Below, in pieces: positions 8,493 to 17,178 of a stretch of DNA of 64,000 nucleotides (within the stretch, counting starts at the first letter, position 1; each line of letters starts with the position of its first letter). The notes under the pieces were generated by a model that was not told the origin of the DNA, did no database searches, and worked only from the letters and a program-made list of their open reading frames with translations. Source of the DNA: an uncultured Planctomycetia bacterium (GTDB lineage Bacteria; Planctomycetota; UBA1135; GCA-002686595); NCBI GenBank assembly GCA_937952135.1, contig CALFYL010000126.1, forward strand, positions 1 to 64,000, given 5' to 3'. A program made the translations under genes and the position numbers.

Positions 8493-9800
8493 ATGTTCTT
8501 CGCGCATCTTCTGCTGGCACTGGCGTCGCAAGCGAACGCCCGCGCGCCCGCACCGCAACCGGCGCCGCCCGTGGCGCCGCCTGTCGCCTTGAGCGCGATC
8601 TTCGCGCGCTGCACCCCCACGACGCTGCAGATCGGCGGCGGCGGAGTCCAGAACACTCGCCAGTCGATCGCCGCCGCGCTTTCGAAGGCGGGACCGGGCA
8701 GCGTGATCGAGCTCGCCCCCGGCGTGTACGAGGCCTTCAGCATCGGCTTCAACAAGCCGAGCGCGTGGAACGTGCGCGCCTCCGGCGGATTGCCGTCGCA
8801 GCCGGTGATCGTGCGCGGGAACGGCAACGTCACGATCGCGGCGGGCAAGGCGAGCGACACGATCGCCATCTCGCAGGCCATCCGCTGCGGACACTTCACC
8901 TTCGAGGGCCTGACGATCGAAGCCGGCTACCGCGCCGGGGTGATGTTCTACAAGTGCGGCCCCGACCAGCAGCACGACGGCTTCCGCTTCATCGACTGCA
9001 AAATCCTCGGCGGCTACAACCACCTGCAGGCCCAAGGCCGTCCGAGCAAGTGGGGCGTGTGGGGCCACAACCTGAAGGACTTCGAGTTCCGCGGCTCGCG
9101 CGCTCCCGCGGTGGTGCGCGACATCCGCAGCGAGCACGCCTTCTACCTGCAGAACTCGCGCGGCGACATCACGATCGAGAACGTGCACGCCCACCGACTC
9201 GGCCGCACGTTCGCGCAGTTCACGGCGCGCGAGAACGATGGCGCGCCCGGCACGGGCACGATCCGCGTCGAGCGCTGCCACATCGAGGACGCGTGCATCG
9301 CCGCGGGCGACAACTACAAGGGCGGCTCGGCGATCACCTTGGCCGGACGCCACGTGGGCACGGTGATCTTCAAGAACAACGTCGTGCGCGCGGGGTTCGC
9401 GCGCGAGCTGTGGCGCCTCACGCGGCCGCCGGCGCCCTATGGCTCGGGTGCGTTCGTCGCCTGGGACGCCGGCGGCCAGCGCAGCGGGACGTTGGTGCTC
9501 GAGGGCAACACCTTCGAGTTCGCGAAAGGCTGCGGAGACCGGCCGCTGGTGCAGATCGCCGGCTGCCGCGACGTGCGGCTCGTCGGCCGGAACCGCTTCA
9601 TCTCCGGCGGGCCGATCGCGCTGCTCCTGGACGGCGAAGGCAACAATCCGGTGCTCAAGTTCTCCGCCGCGGCCTCGACCGTCATCGAAGGCGGCGACAT
9701 CCGCATCGGCGCGAAGCGCGTCACGCTCGAGGAGTTGCTCGCTTACAAGGGCCTTCCGGGCGCTCCGGCCGCGCCGCCTGCCGCGGGCGGCAACAAGTGA
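8493..9800 (+). CDS. Exported right-handed parallel beta-helix protein
   Basis: The start at 8493 gives 435 residues with a signal peptide at residues 1-18 (MFFAHLLLALASQANARA). The body begins with the PGVYEAFSIGF strand seen in pectate-lyase-like repeats (SIAAALSKAGPGSVIELAPG). Short beta-helix rungs follow, such as HFTFEGLTIEAG, DGFRFIDCKILGG, DITIENVHAHRL, TIRVERCHIED and TLVLEGNTFEF. Such proteins bind or cleave polysaccharides. No catalytic residues can be assigned here. The gene is monocistronic, ends at a clear terminator and faces the thioredoxin-fold gene. Confidence 0.8.
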   Translation: MFFAHLLLALASQANARAPAPQPAPPVAPPVALSAIFARCTPTTLQIGGGGVQNTRQSIAAALSKAGPGSVIELAPGVYEAFSIGFNKPSAWNVRASGGLPSQPVIVRGNGNVTIAAGKASDTIAISQAIRCGHFTFEGLTIEAGYRAGVMFYKCGPDQQHDGFRFIDCKILGGYNHLQAQGRPSKWGVWGHNLKDFEFRGSRAPAVVRDIRSEHAFYLQNSRGDITIENVHAHRLGRTFAQFTARENDGAPGTGTIRVERCHIEDACIAAGDNYKGGSAITLAGRHVGTVIFKNNVVRAGFARELWRLTRPPAPYGSGAFVAWDAGGQRSGTLVLEGNTFEFAKGCGDRPLVQIAGCRDVRLVGRNRFISGGPIALLLDGEGNNPVLKFSAAASTVIEGGDIRIGAKRVTLEELLAYKGLPGAPAAPPAAGGNK

Positions 9801-9857
9801 ACGTGTCGGCGAAGCGCGGAGCGCGATCGAGCCTCTGCCGCGGTGCGAATCAAACGA

Positions 9858-9893
9858 CTCGGCGCAGCACGAAGGCTGCGCCGAGGGATTTTC
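9858..9893 (+). terminator. Rho-independent terminator after the beta-helix gene
   Basis: A perfect 11-bp inverted repeat (CTCGGCGCAGC at 9858-9868 and its complement at 9875-9885) encloses a six-base loop and is followed by GGATTTT. It lies 58 bases after the stop of the beta-helix gene. A weaker T-rich run on the other strand means it may also end transcription from the convergent thioredoxin-fold gene. Confidence 0.8.
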
Positions 9894-9935
9894 AGGTCGG
9901 AACCGACGGGTTCCGTCACCGCTTCGGATCTTCGA

Positions 9936-10931
9936 TCAAGCGCCGATCTTGATCTTCGAGAGCTGAACGAAGCGCGCGGCCCGCTCGCCGCTCTTCGTGC
10001 CCTTGTACTTCTCGGCGAGGGCGTTGACCTTCTTCACGCTGCCCTCGTCGAACGGCTTCTCCGTGGCGAGCTTGTCGAGCAAGGCCGAGACGGCCTTCGA
10101 CGCCTCGCGCTCCCGCGCCATGTCCGGTTCCGCGAGGCGCGCCGACTGCTCGGCGACCTTGGCCGCGAGCTCCGCGTTCGCCTTCACGCTCTTCTCGAGC
10201 GCGGCGAGTTGCTTCTCGGCCTCGAAGAGGTGGCCTTCGTCGATCATGCGGCCCAGTCGCTGGACGCGCGCGATCGTGCGCGACTCGAACTCGGCCTTCG
10301 TGGCCTCGCTCTGTTCGTGCTGCACCTTCTCGCACTCGGCGATCGCCGCGGCGACCTCGCCCTTGTGGAACAGCGTCCAGGCCTTCTTCAATTCGCCCGG
10401 CGCGCTCTCGGGCGGCTTCTTGGACTTCTCGATCTCGGCCTCGATCGCTTCGGTCAGCTTCTTGCCGAGCATGCCCGGATGACCCTGCATCAGCAGCGTG
10501 CCGTCGACGCCGATCAACGCCGTTTCCGGCAGGCCGCTGCCGGTGGTTGCGAAGGGACGCTCGTCGGTCCACATCGCGGCGTTGCCCATCCACTTCATCT
10601 TCCAGGCGAACGCTTCGTAGGTGTCGCGGTCGGCGCCCTGACACTCGACGAAGATCACCTGAAGGTCGTCACCCAGCTCGCGTTGATGCTTGACGGCGGT
10701 CGGCACGGACCCCCCGATGCAACCACCTCAACGCGTGCCCCAAAAGTCGACCAGAACGGGCTTGCCGCGCAGCTCCGCGAGGCTCTTCAGCCCCAGCGCG
10801 TTCACCGGCGCGGTGGAGAAGCGGTAGTCGACTTTCGCGCCGACTGCTTCGGTGGGCACGGCGGAGCGCAGCAGCGCCAGGCCGGACAGGGCCAGGCTCG
10901 CGGCCACGACGGGGACGAGGAGGAGTTTCAT
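9936..10931 (-). CDS. Exported thioredoxin-fold (TlpA-like) protein, probable selenoprotein with UxxC motif
   Basis: Two stretches in the same frame (start ATG at 10931, stop at 9936) are separated only by a TGA at 10728-10730. Read through, they give 331 residues. There is a signal peptide at about 1-22 (MKLLLVPVVAASLALSG), then LRGKPVLVDFWGTR-U-GGCIGG, in which the TGA falls exactly on the first Cys of the FWxTxCxxC motif of TlpA and thioredoxins and the second Cys is kept. A thioredoxin-like strand with SGLPETALIG follows near residue 145. A helical, Lys/Glu-rich C-terminal extension runs from about residue 170 to the end. An AGGAG lies 5 bases before the ATG. The intact 264 codons after the TGA argue against decay. 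A simple nonsense mutation or a base-call error at this codon are the alternatives. Confidence 0.72.
10695..10727 (-). promoter_or_regulatory. Candidate bacterial SECIS hairpin directly after the in-frame TGA
   Basis: The 33 bases immediately after the TGA can fold in the mRNA as an 8-bp lower stem (GGUGGUUG with CGACCGCC, two G-U pairs and one U-G), a bulged C and 3 more pairs. A second bulged C and 2 G-C pairs follow, under a five-base apical loop GGGGU. The loop has G in its first positions, as bacterial SECIS elements do. It begins 14 bases after the TGA, slightly closer than many described elements. I folded it by eye only. Confidence 0.45.
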
Positions 10932-11074
10932 GGGAGCTCCTGGAGCGGAGTTGGGGTTCGGCCCCGAGCCGCAAGGGACCCGCGGTCCATGCTGGCGCGG
11001 CGCCTGTTTTCGTCCTCAACCGTACTCGCGCTGGATCGCCCGTGCAATTGCGCGAACCTTCGCTGCGCTGCGAC

Positions 11075-11785
11075 TTACTCGACGCGGGGCGCGACCCCGA
11101 TGTCGGCCAGCACGATTCGGCCGGCCCAGGCGCGCGAGGCCGGCAGCGCGAAGGCGAGCTTGGGCGCCGCGAAGGTGACCGTGAGGTCGGCGCGGAAACA
11201 CGGGTCCGCGACCGCGCCGGAGTCCGCCTCGAGTCCGGAAGGCAGATCCAGCGCGAGTTTCAGCGGTGCACGAAGCGCGTTCGCGGCTCGGATCCAGCTC
11301 GCCAGCGGTTCGCGGGGCGCGCCGCGCGCACCGGCGCCGAGCAGTGCGTCGACGACCGCGTCGGAGCGCTCGAGGGCCGCGATCAACTCGTTCCCCCGCT
11401 CCGCCGGCTCGCCCTGCGCGCCGGTTTCGCGCACCGCGATGCCCATGCGCTTGCACACGCCGCAAAAGAGCGCCGTGTCCCCGCTCAACGACTCCGTCGG
11501 GACCGCGCTGAACACTTCGACCTCGTGGCCGGCGTTGCGCACGTGCCGCGCGAGCACGTAACCGTCGCCACCGTTGCCGCCGCGGCCGCAGAGCACGACG
11601 ACGCGCCAAGGCGGCGCGCGGCGGCCCGCGGCGAAGGTCTGCGCGCGCAACTCGCGCAGCAGGACTTCGGCGGCGTTGCGTCCGGCGTTTTCCATCGGCA
11701 CGCAGCTCGGAAGTCCGAGCTCGCGAGCGGCGAACTCGTCGAGGGCGCGAAGTTGGGCGGCGGACAGCGCGGTCGGTTCGTGCAT
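11075..11785 (-). CDS. nnrE: NAD(P)H-hydrate epimerase
   Basis: The 236-residue protein matches the YjeF N-terminal (NnrE) family, which interconverts R and S epimers of damaged, hydrated NAD(P)H. Visible motifs are MENAGRNAAEVLL, the glycine-rich VVVLCGRGGNGGDGYVLARH around residue 62, DAVVDALLGAGARG and LALDLPSGLEADSG. The ADP/ATP-dependent dehydratase domain (NnrD) often fused to it is absent here, so the partner must lie elsewhere. It is divergent from the phosphatase-superfamily lipoprotein gene across a 37-base gap that must hold both promoters. Confidence 0.92.
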   Translation of the reverse strand: MHEPTALSAAQLRALDEFAARELGLPSCVPMENAGRNAAEVLLRELRAQTFAAGRRAPPWRVVVLCGRGGNGGDGYVLARHVRNAGHEVEVFSAVPTESLSGDTALFCGVCKRMGIAVRETGAQGEPAERGNELIAALERSDAVVDALLGAGARGAPREPLASWIRAANALRAPLKLALDLPSGLEADSGAVADPCFRADLTVTFAAPKLAFALPASRAWAGRIVLADIGVAPRVE

Positions 11786-11822
11786 GATGAAGGTCGAGAG
11801 TACGCTCTCGCGCGCTCCAGCG

Positions 11823-13208
11823 ATGTCCGCAGCTCTCCGCAGCCTCTCCTCGATCGCGCTGGCCGTCTTCGTCGCGCTCGCGTGCGCCTGCGACGCCGAG
11901 GCGCCCGACCCGCGCCGCTCGGTGCTGGTGATCGTCGTGGACTCGCTCCACGCGGGCCACGTCTCCGCGCACGGCTACCCGCGCGCCACGACGCCGCACT
12001 TCGACGCCTTCGCCGCCGCGGGCGTGCGTTTCGAGCACGCGTACTCGCAGAGTTCGTGGACGCTGCCTTCGACCGCGTCGCTCTTCACGGCGCTCGAGCA
12101 GGAGCGCCACGGCGTGCGAACCTTCGACGACCGTCTTCCGCGCGCGCTCCCGACGCTCGCGGAGCGCTTCTCGGCGGCGGGGTACCGCACCTGCGCGATC
12201 GTGCAGACGCCGGTGCTCTCGGCGCGCCACGGACTCGACCGCGGCTTCGAGCGCTACACGGTGCTGGACCACTCGCACGCGAGCGTCGAGAAGGCGCTCG
12301 CGCTCGCCGAGCACGCTTGGACGCGCGAGGACTCGAGGCCCTTGTTCTTGTACGTGCACCTCGCGCCGCCGCACATGCCCTACCAGCCGCCGGCGCCGTT
12401 CGCGGAGCGCTTCGGCGAGACCCACGCCGCGGTCACGGGCTCGATCGCGGACTGCCGGCGCGTGCACCGCGCGCGGCTGGCGCCGGAACACCCCGAGGTG
12501 CGAGCGCTCGCCGCGCGCTACGACGACCACGTCGCCTACGCCGACGACCGCGTCGGTCGATGGCTCGACAGCCTCGCCGCGCACGCGCCGAGGGCCGATG
12601 CGTGGGTCGTCTGGACCAGCGACCACGGCGAAGCGTTCCAGCAGCACGGCAGCCAGGGTCACAACGCGACGGTGTACGAAGAGATGATCCACGTGCCGCT
12701 CGCCCTGCGCGCTCTCGACGGCTCGCTCGCGCCGCGCATCGTCGCGGGAGCGGTGAGCACGATGGACGTCGCGCCGACCCTGCTCCAGTTGTGCGGCTTG
12801 GCGCCGCTCGCGGTTCCCGGCGCGGGCGAGTGCGCCGGAGTCTCGCTCGCGCCCGTGCTTGGGGGCGGCAGCGCGCCCGCGGAACGCACGCTGTACTTCA
12901 GCTCGCGGTACAAGGACGACGAGGCGCAGCTCCACGCGGCGGTGCGACGGGGCCGGTGGAAGTTGCTCGCGTTCGGAGCGAGCGAGCGCGTGGCGCTTCA
13001 CGATCTGGGTGCGGACCCCCACGAGCTCACGGACCTGTCGGAGAAGCAGCCCGAACTCGCTGCACAGCTCGACGACGAGCTGCGAAGGTGGCGCGCGACG
13101 CTCGCGCCGGCGGAGCGCGCGCCCGATCGATCGCCGACGCGCGAAGCGTCCGATCGAGCGCGACTCGGCGAATTGGGCTACACCGCCGACGACGCCTCGG
13201 AGCGCTGA
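11823..13208 (+). CDS. Alkaline-phosphatase-superfamily (sulfatase-like) lipoprotein with a Thr nucleophile site
   Basis: The 461-residue product starts with a signal peptide ending ALACACD, a plausible lipobox. The sulfatase/phosphodiesterase fold shows VIVVDSLHAGHVS (metal Asp, residue 40), GYPRATTPHFDAFAAAG, YVHLAPPHMPY and WTSDHGEAFQQHG (metal Asp and His). The nucleophile loop reads SQSSWTLPSTASLF. The position that is Cys or Ser in formylglycine sulfatases (C/S-x-P-S-R) is Thr80 here, and the following Arg is Thr. That resembles Thr-dependent members such as LtaS-type phosphotransferases more than maturation-dependent sulfatases. It is extracytoplasmic, and its substrate is unknown. Confidence 0.82.
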   Translation: MSAALRSLSSIALAVFVALACACDAEAPDPRRSVLVIVVDSLHAGHVSAHGYPRATTPHFDAFAAAGVRFEHAYSQSSWTLPSTASLFTALEQERHGVRTFDDRLPRALPTLAERFSAAGYRTCAIVQTPVLSARHGLDRGFERYTVLDHSHASVEKALALAEHAWTREDSRPLFLYVHLAPPHMPYQPPAPFAERFGETHAAVTGSIADCRRVHRARLAPEHPEVRALAARYDDHVAYADDRVGRWLDSLAAHAPRADAWVVWTSDHGEAFQQHGSQGHNATVYEEMIHVPLALRALDGSLAPRIVAGAVSTMDVAPTLLQLCGLAPLAVPGAGECAGVSLAPVLGGGSAPAERTLYFSSRYKDDEAQLHAAVRRGRWKLLAFGASERVALHDLGADPHELTDLSEKQPELAAQLDDELRRWRATLAPAERAPDRSPTREASDRARLGELGYTADDASER

Positions 13209-13257
13209 GCTCGCAGCGGACCTTGGGGTCCCCGCGGCGCCCGGCGAGCTTCTCCGC

Positions 13258-14733
13258 TCACTCCGCGCGCTTCGTCACGTCGTCGCGCACGTACAGGATG
13301 TAGTCCTGCACCCAGCCGTAGGGAAGCGACGCAGGCGCCGGGTCGAGCGCCGTTTCACCGCTCACGTTGAAGCGTGCGAGCGGCTCGTAGTGCTCGTGTA
13401 CGGGATGGCTGAGGAAGGCGCCCAAGCGACGCTCGTTGACGACGATCATGAAGTACTCGGGCCGAAGCGCGTCGACGACTTCGGGCTGATCCGGGTACTC
13501 GCGCGCCGGCGGCCAGACCAGTCCTTCGCTGTCGAGGATCGTCGCGCGCGAGAAGTACCCCGCGGCGCCGATGTCCGAGGCGAGCAGGCGCTGCTTGTTC
13601 CCAGCGAGGTCCAGGCGCTGCAGCAACTGGCGCAGCGGCTCGTAGACGCGCGGAGTGACGAGATCGGGCGTGAGCGAGACGAAGACGAAGGCCACCAGCG
13701 TTGCGAGTCCGGCGCCGACGGCGGAGAGGCTCGAACGCTTCGAGACGGCCGCCTCGGCGGCCTTGGCCAGTTGCGCCGGAGCGCCCGACGAGCGCGCGAT
13801 CCAAGCTCGCACGCACTCGGCGCCGAGCCCCATGCCGATGCACGCCGCGGTGAGCGGCGCGTAGAAGTACCAGCCCCAGGTCTTCGCGCCCGACACGATG
13901 TAGGCCAGCGGAATCGCGCAGGCGAACCACACGAACGCGCGCAAGCCGCTGCTCGAACGCACCGCCTGCACCAGGCCGCACACCGTGATGGGCGCGAGCA
14001 CCTGCAGCAACGTGGCCGGCGCGAAGCCCTGCAGCACGGTCGAGGCCGCGCGCACGACATCGAGCCCGAGTCCGTGCCGGCCGGCCTTCGCTCGCACCGA
14101 TTGCGCGATGGGCGAACCGTAGATCGCGGTCAGGATCCCGGTGCTCGCGAGTCCGATCGCAACCACGGGGGCGAGCAGGCGCCCCGCGTCTCGGAACGTG
14201 CGAACGTGGCACACAGCCAAGGTGGCGACGAGCAACACGCCCTCGGGGCGCGTCGTGCACGCCAAGGCCGCGAGCGTTCCCGACAGCACCAGGCGGCCGC
14301 TCGAAGCGGCGGCGGCGGCGCACACGGCCAGCGCGATGAACAGCGGCGGCTCCATGCCGCCCGTGCTGATGCGGCCGACGTGCGGGAGCACCGCGAAGCA
14401 CAGCACCGTCAGCACCGCCGCGATCGGCCGCGCCGCGAGGCTGCGCGCCATGACCCAGCCGACGACCGCGTCGCACAGCGTGTTCAAGGCCAGAGAGGCC
14501 GGGATCACGTCGACGCCCGCCTTCGCGAACAGCCCCAGCAGCAGCGCGTAGAGCGGCGTCGTCGTGCCGAGCACCGGCTCCCAGTCGGCGCCCGCGTTGT
14601 AGACCAGCCCGTGGCCGGCGCCGAAGTTCTCGGCGTAGCGGTAGGTGATGAACGCGTCGTCGTAGATCGGGAACGAACGCACTTGGAGCACCCGGCACGC
14701 CACGACCGCCGCGGCGAGCCAAAGGGTGCTCAT
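13258..14733 (-). CDS. GT-C family polytopic glycosyltransferase-like protein
   Basis: The start at 14733 gives 491 residues opening MSTLWLAAAVVACRVL. A GTG at 14862 would add 43 proline-rich residues and is less likely. About ten hydrophobic helices are present. The first exported loop has FPIYDDAFITYRYAENF, the Asp-Asp signature of ArnT/PMT-like GT-C enzymes that move sugars from polyprenyl phosphates. This is followed by NPGADWEPVLGTTTP-like spacing typical of planctomycete homologues. The C-terminal 120 residues are a soluble exported domain (LASDIGAAGYFSR, YFMIVVNERRLG). It is convergent with the phosphatase-superfamily gene and 204 bases downstream of the HtrA-like gene. Confidence 0.75.
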   Translation of the reverse strand: MSTLWLAAAVVACRVLQVRSFPIYDDAFITYRYAENFGAGHGLVYNAGADWEPVLGTTTPLYALLLGLFAKAGVDVIPASLALNTLCDAVVGWVMARSLAARPIAAVLTVLCFAVLPHVGRISTGGMEPPLFIALAVCAAAAASSGRLVLSGTLAALACTTRPEGVLLVATLAVCHVRTFRDAGRLLAPVVAIGLASTGILTAIYGSPIAQSVRAKAGRHGLGLDVVRAASTVLQGFAPATLLQVLAPITVCGLVQAVRSSSGLRAFVWFACAIPLAYIVSGAKTWGWYFYAPLTAACIGMGLGAECVRAWIARSSGAPAQLAKAAEAAVSKRSSLSAVGAGLATLVAFVFVSLTPDLVTPRVYEPLRQLLQRLDLAGNKQRLLASDIGAAGYFSRATILDSEGLVWPPAREYPDQPEVVDALRPEYFMIVVNERRLGAFLSHPVHEHYEPLARFNVSGETALDPAPASLPYGWVQDYILYVRDDVTKRAE

Positions 14734-14937
14734 TCGCCCGAGGGGCGCAGTGGGTTGGTCGGGGTCGGCGGCGGGCACGAAAGGGGGAGGGGAAAGCTCG
14801 CTATCGACCGGAGGACCGCGCCGGGAGTAGCCGCAGGGGGCGGCAGACCCCGGGGCGTCCACCCGCCCCTCGCCACGCTCGCGCTCGAGTCCAAGGGTCC
14901 CGCGAGACTCGCGGGCCCATCGACGGCCCCGCCGATG

Positions 14938-16188
14938 CTATTCGCGCAGCGCCTGCAGGCGCAATGGCGCCTCGAAAACCCGGTCGCCCCGGCGCACCTT
15001 TACGGTCACCGTGTCCCCCACCGAGCGGCCGTCCAGCGCGTCGTAAAGGTCGCGCGGGGAACGGATGACGAGCTCGTCGAGCCCCACGATCTCGTCGATC
15101 GAAAGCACCCCGCTCGGGCTCTGGGACGCGGAGCGCAAGCCGGCCTTCTGCGCCGCGCTGTCGTCGGTGACCATGGCGATCCCCACTCCGCGCAGGCGCA
15201 GGCGAACGGACTCCTGCTCGCTCATCAGCACGACGCCCAGCCCGGGCCGCGTCACCTTCCCGGTGGCGACGATTTCGCCGACCACGCGCTTCACCGTGTC
15301 GACCGGCACCGCGAAGCCGATGCCGTTGTAGGCGCCCGACAGTGTCACGATGGCCGTGTTGACGCCGATCACGCGCCCGCGCGAGTCGAGCAGCGGCCCG
15401 CCGGAGTTGCCCGGGTTGATCGCGGCGTCGCTCTGGATCACGCCCGCGATCTTGTGGTCGGTCAGCGAGCGGATCTCGCGCCCCAGGCCGCTGATCAGGC
15501 CGCTGGACAGCGTCTGGTCGAGCCCGAAGGGATTGCCGATGGCGTACACGTGCTGGCCGACGAGCAGATCGGAGCTGCTGCCGATCGCGATGGGAGCGAG
15601 CGGCGCCTTCGGCGCCTCGGTCAGCTTGAGCACCGCGAGGTCCTGGTGCGGCGCCGTGTTGACGATGCGAGCGCGGTACGGATGGTCGTCGCCCGCGAAG
15701 CGCACGTACACCGCGTCCGATCCGCGCACCACGTGGAAGTTGGTGACGACGTGGCCGTCGCGGTCCCACACGAAGCCGCTGCCCGAGCCCTGCACCGCGT
15801 CCTCGAAGCTGCGCCGCGTGGCGATTTTCGCGACGTTCGTCACGTGCACGACGCCAGGCGACGCGCGCCGGAAGACATCGATCGTCGCCCTTTCGGCGCC
15901 GGTCAGCTCGGCGTTCGCGTCGAGGTTCGCGTCGAGGTTCGCGCCGCGCTCCGCCCGCGCTTCGCCGCGCTCGGCTCCCACATCGCTCGACCACGCGGCG
16001 CCGGCGGACTCGCCTTCGATCGCGGCTGCAAGCGCTGTTTCGCCCGGCTCGAGCGCCTCGGGGACGCGGGCCCCGACGACGCGCCACGAGACGAAGGCGA
16101 AGACCAGCGAGAGCGCCGCGAAGGCGAAGAGGTTCGAGCGGCGCTCCGGGGACGGACGGTCAGCACGGGAGATGTCGATGGTGCGCAT
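14938..16188 (-). CDS. Membrane-anchored HtrA/DegS-like serine protease with PDZ domain
   Basis: The product is 416 residues. One N-terminal membrane helix (about 19-38) places the protease in the periplasm. A linker contains the tandem NLDANLDANAEL. The trypsin-like domain has the full triad: His152 in TNFHVV, Asp183 in HQDLAVLK and Ser262 in NPGNSGGPLL. The SDAAINPGNSGGP block is diagnostic of the DegP/DegS/HtrA family. A single PDZ domain covers about residues 300-416 (VDEIVGLDELVIRSPRDLYDA-type ligand groove). One membrane helix and one PDZ make the build DegS-like, so it may act in envelope stress signalling or quality control. No anti-sigma factor is adjacent. Confidence 0.9.
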   Translation of the reverse strand: MRTIDISRADRPSPERRSNLFAFAALSLVFAFVSWRVVGARVPEALEPGETALAAAIEGESAGAAWSSDVGAERGEARAERGANLDANLDANAELTGAERATIDVFRRASPGVVHVTNVAKIATRRSFEDAVQGSGSGFVWDRDGHVVTNFHVVRGSDAVYVRFAGDDHPYRARIVNTAPHQDLAVLKLTEAPKAPLAPIAIGSSSDLLVGQHVYAIGNPFGLDQTLSSGLISGLGREIRSLTDHKIAGVIQSDAAINPGNSGGPLLDSRGRVIGVNTAIVTLSGAYNGIGFAVPVDTVKRVVGEIVATGKVTRPGLGVVLMSEQESVRLRLRGVGIAMVTDDSAAQKAGLRSASQSPSGVLSIDEIVGLDELVIRSPRDLYDALDGRSVGDTVTVKVRRGDRVFEAPLRLQALRE

Positions 16189-16248
16189 AGGGCTCGGATA
16201 CGTGGCCGCTGCGTGCGGCGTTGGCGAAGGGCCGCGCTCGTGGCGGCC

Positions 16249-16725
16249 TCAGGGCTCCTCGCCCAACAGTCGCTCGCATTCCAGCCGCAGACGTTCCGCT
16301 TGTGCGAGAGCTTCGGCGCGCATCTGCGCCCAGCGCTCGACTCCGGTCTCCTCCATCTCGTCCAGCCGCCGCTCGAGCGAATCGCACAGCGCCGTCACCT
16401 CGCGCAGCGCCGCCTGCCGCTGCTCCTCGGTCTGGACCTTCACGTCCTGTGCGAGGCCGTCGAGCGAAGCGCGCAGGTCCGCGTACTCGGTCCGCAACTT
16501 CTCGAGCGCCTCGCGACGGCCCTCCGCCGTCGACTCGTCGAGCTTCGCGAGCGCCTGCCGCAGCCCCTCGCGCGCCTCGTCGAAGCGGCGCTCCACGGCC
16601 TGCGACTCGCTCGGCCCGCAGGCCGCGATCAGGGCGCCGCCTCCGAGCGCGACGCCGATCCAGCCCACGCCGACCCATCCCACCCTCGCGAGAGTCGCGC
16701 TTCGGATGCTGCTCGTTCGAACCAT
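16249..16725 (-). CDS. Coiled-coil lipoprotein
   Basis: The start at 16725 (MVRTSSIRSATL) gives 158 residues, and a longer start at 16782 is possible. The signal peptide ends ALIAACGPSES, a good lipobox with Cys near residue 35. The mature part is almost wholly helical and charged (RFDEAREGLRQALAKLDEST, LRASLDGLAQDVKVQTEEQ), consistent with a coiled coil. I recognise no family. It lies 60 bases upstream of the HtrA-like gene on the same strand, so the two envelope proteins may be co-expressed. Confidence 0.65.
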   Translation of the reverse strand: MVRTSSIRSATLARVGWVGVGWIGVALGGGALIAACGPSESQAVERRFDEAREGLRQALAKLDESTAEGRREALEKLRTEYADLRASLDGLAQDVKVQTEEQRQAALREVTALCDSLERRLDEMEETGVERWAQMRAEALAQAERLRLECERLLGEEP

Positions 16726-16858
16726 GCTCTCGTGCTCCGCGGCCACCGACCTGGGCGCGAGCGGCGCCGGCGCGCGCCGCACCGGGAACGAGCCCCTCGC
16801 TCACCCTCCGCGGCGAGTGTACCGCCCCTCGCGCGCGAGCCGATACACTCAGGCGAGC

Positions 16859-17173
16859 ATGGCGATCGAACTCAACAGCGAACCGGTCAAGTACGCGCTG
16901 ATCGCGTTGAGCGCGCCGGTGTGGCTGCCCTTCGCGAAGGCGCTGTGGCGCGAGTTCAACGACTCCCTGCGAGACGAGGGCGGCCTCCTCGGCGACGCTC
17001 CGAGCGCCGCCGAGCTCGCGGCCATCGAACGCGAACGCGGGCGCTTCGAGTCGGGCATGGTGAACATCACCTGGGCGGAGCAGGAGCGCCTGGAGGGCGG
17101 CGGGCAAGTCGACACGCCCGCCCGCCACCAGCCCGCCGCGCCGGCGCGCGCGCGCGGCTTCCGCCAGCGCTGA
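16859..17173 (+). CDS. Small uncharacterised protein with one possible membrane helix
   Basis: The ATG at 16859 gives 104 residues starting MAIELNSEPVKYALIALSAP. A moderately hydrophobic stretch (YALIALSAPVWLPFAKALW, about 12-30) is followed by an acidic helical segment and a Pro/Ala-rich tail. It is a real-looking small gene because it sits neatly between two genes and ends 5 bases before the convergent SBBP gene. I do not recognise a family. The upstream 130 bases to the lipoprotein gene are divergent and must hold its promoter. Confidence 0.5.
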   Translation: MAIELNSEPVKYALIALSAPVWLPFAKALWREFNDSLRDEGGLLGDAPSAAELAAIERERGRFESGMVNITWAEQERLEGGGQVDTPARHQPAAPARARGFRQR

Positions 17174-17178
17174 CGCGC

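Noticed and set aside
10728..10931. The 67-residue N-terminal piece as a separate small gene, with 9936-10706 as another gene
   Set aside because: Both lie in one frame separated only by TGA, the first ends inside a thioredoxin active-site strand and the second lacks a signal peptide and SD, so they are parts of one product.
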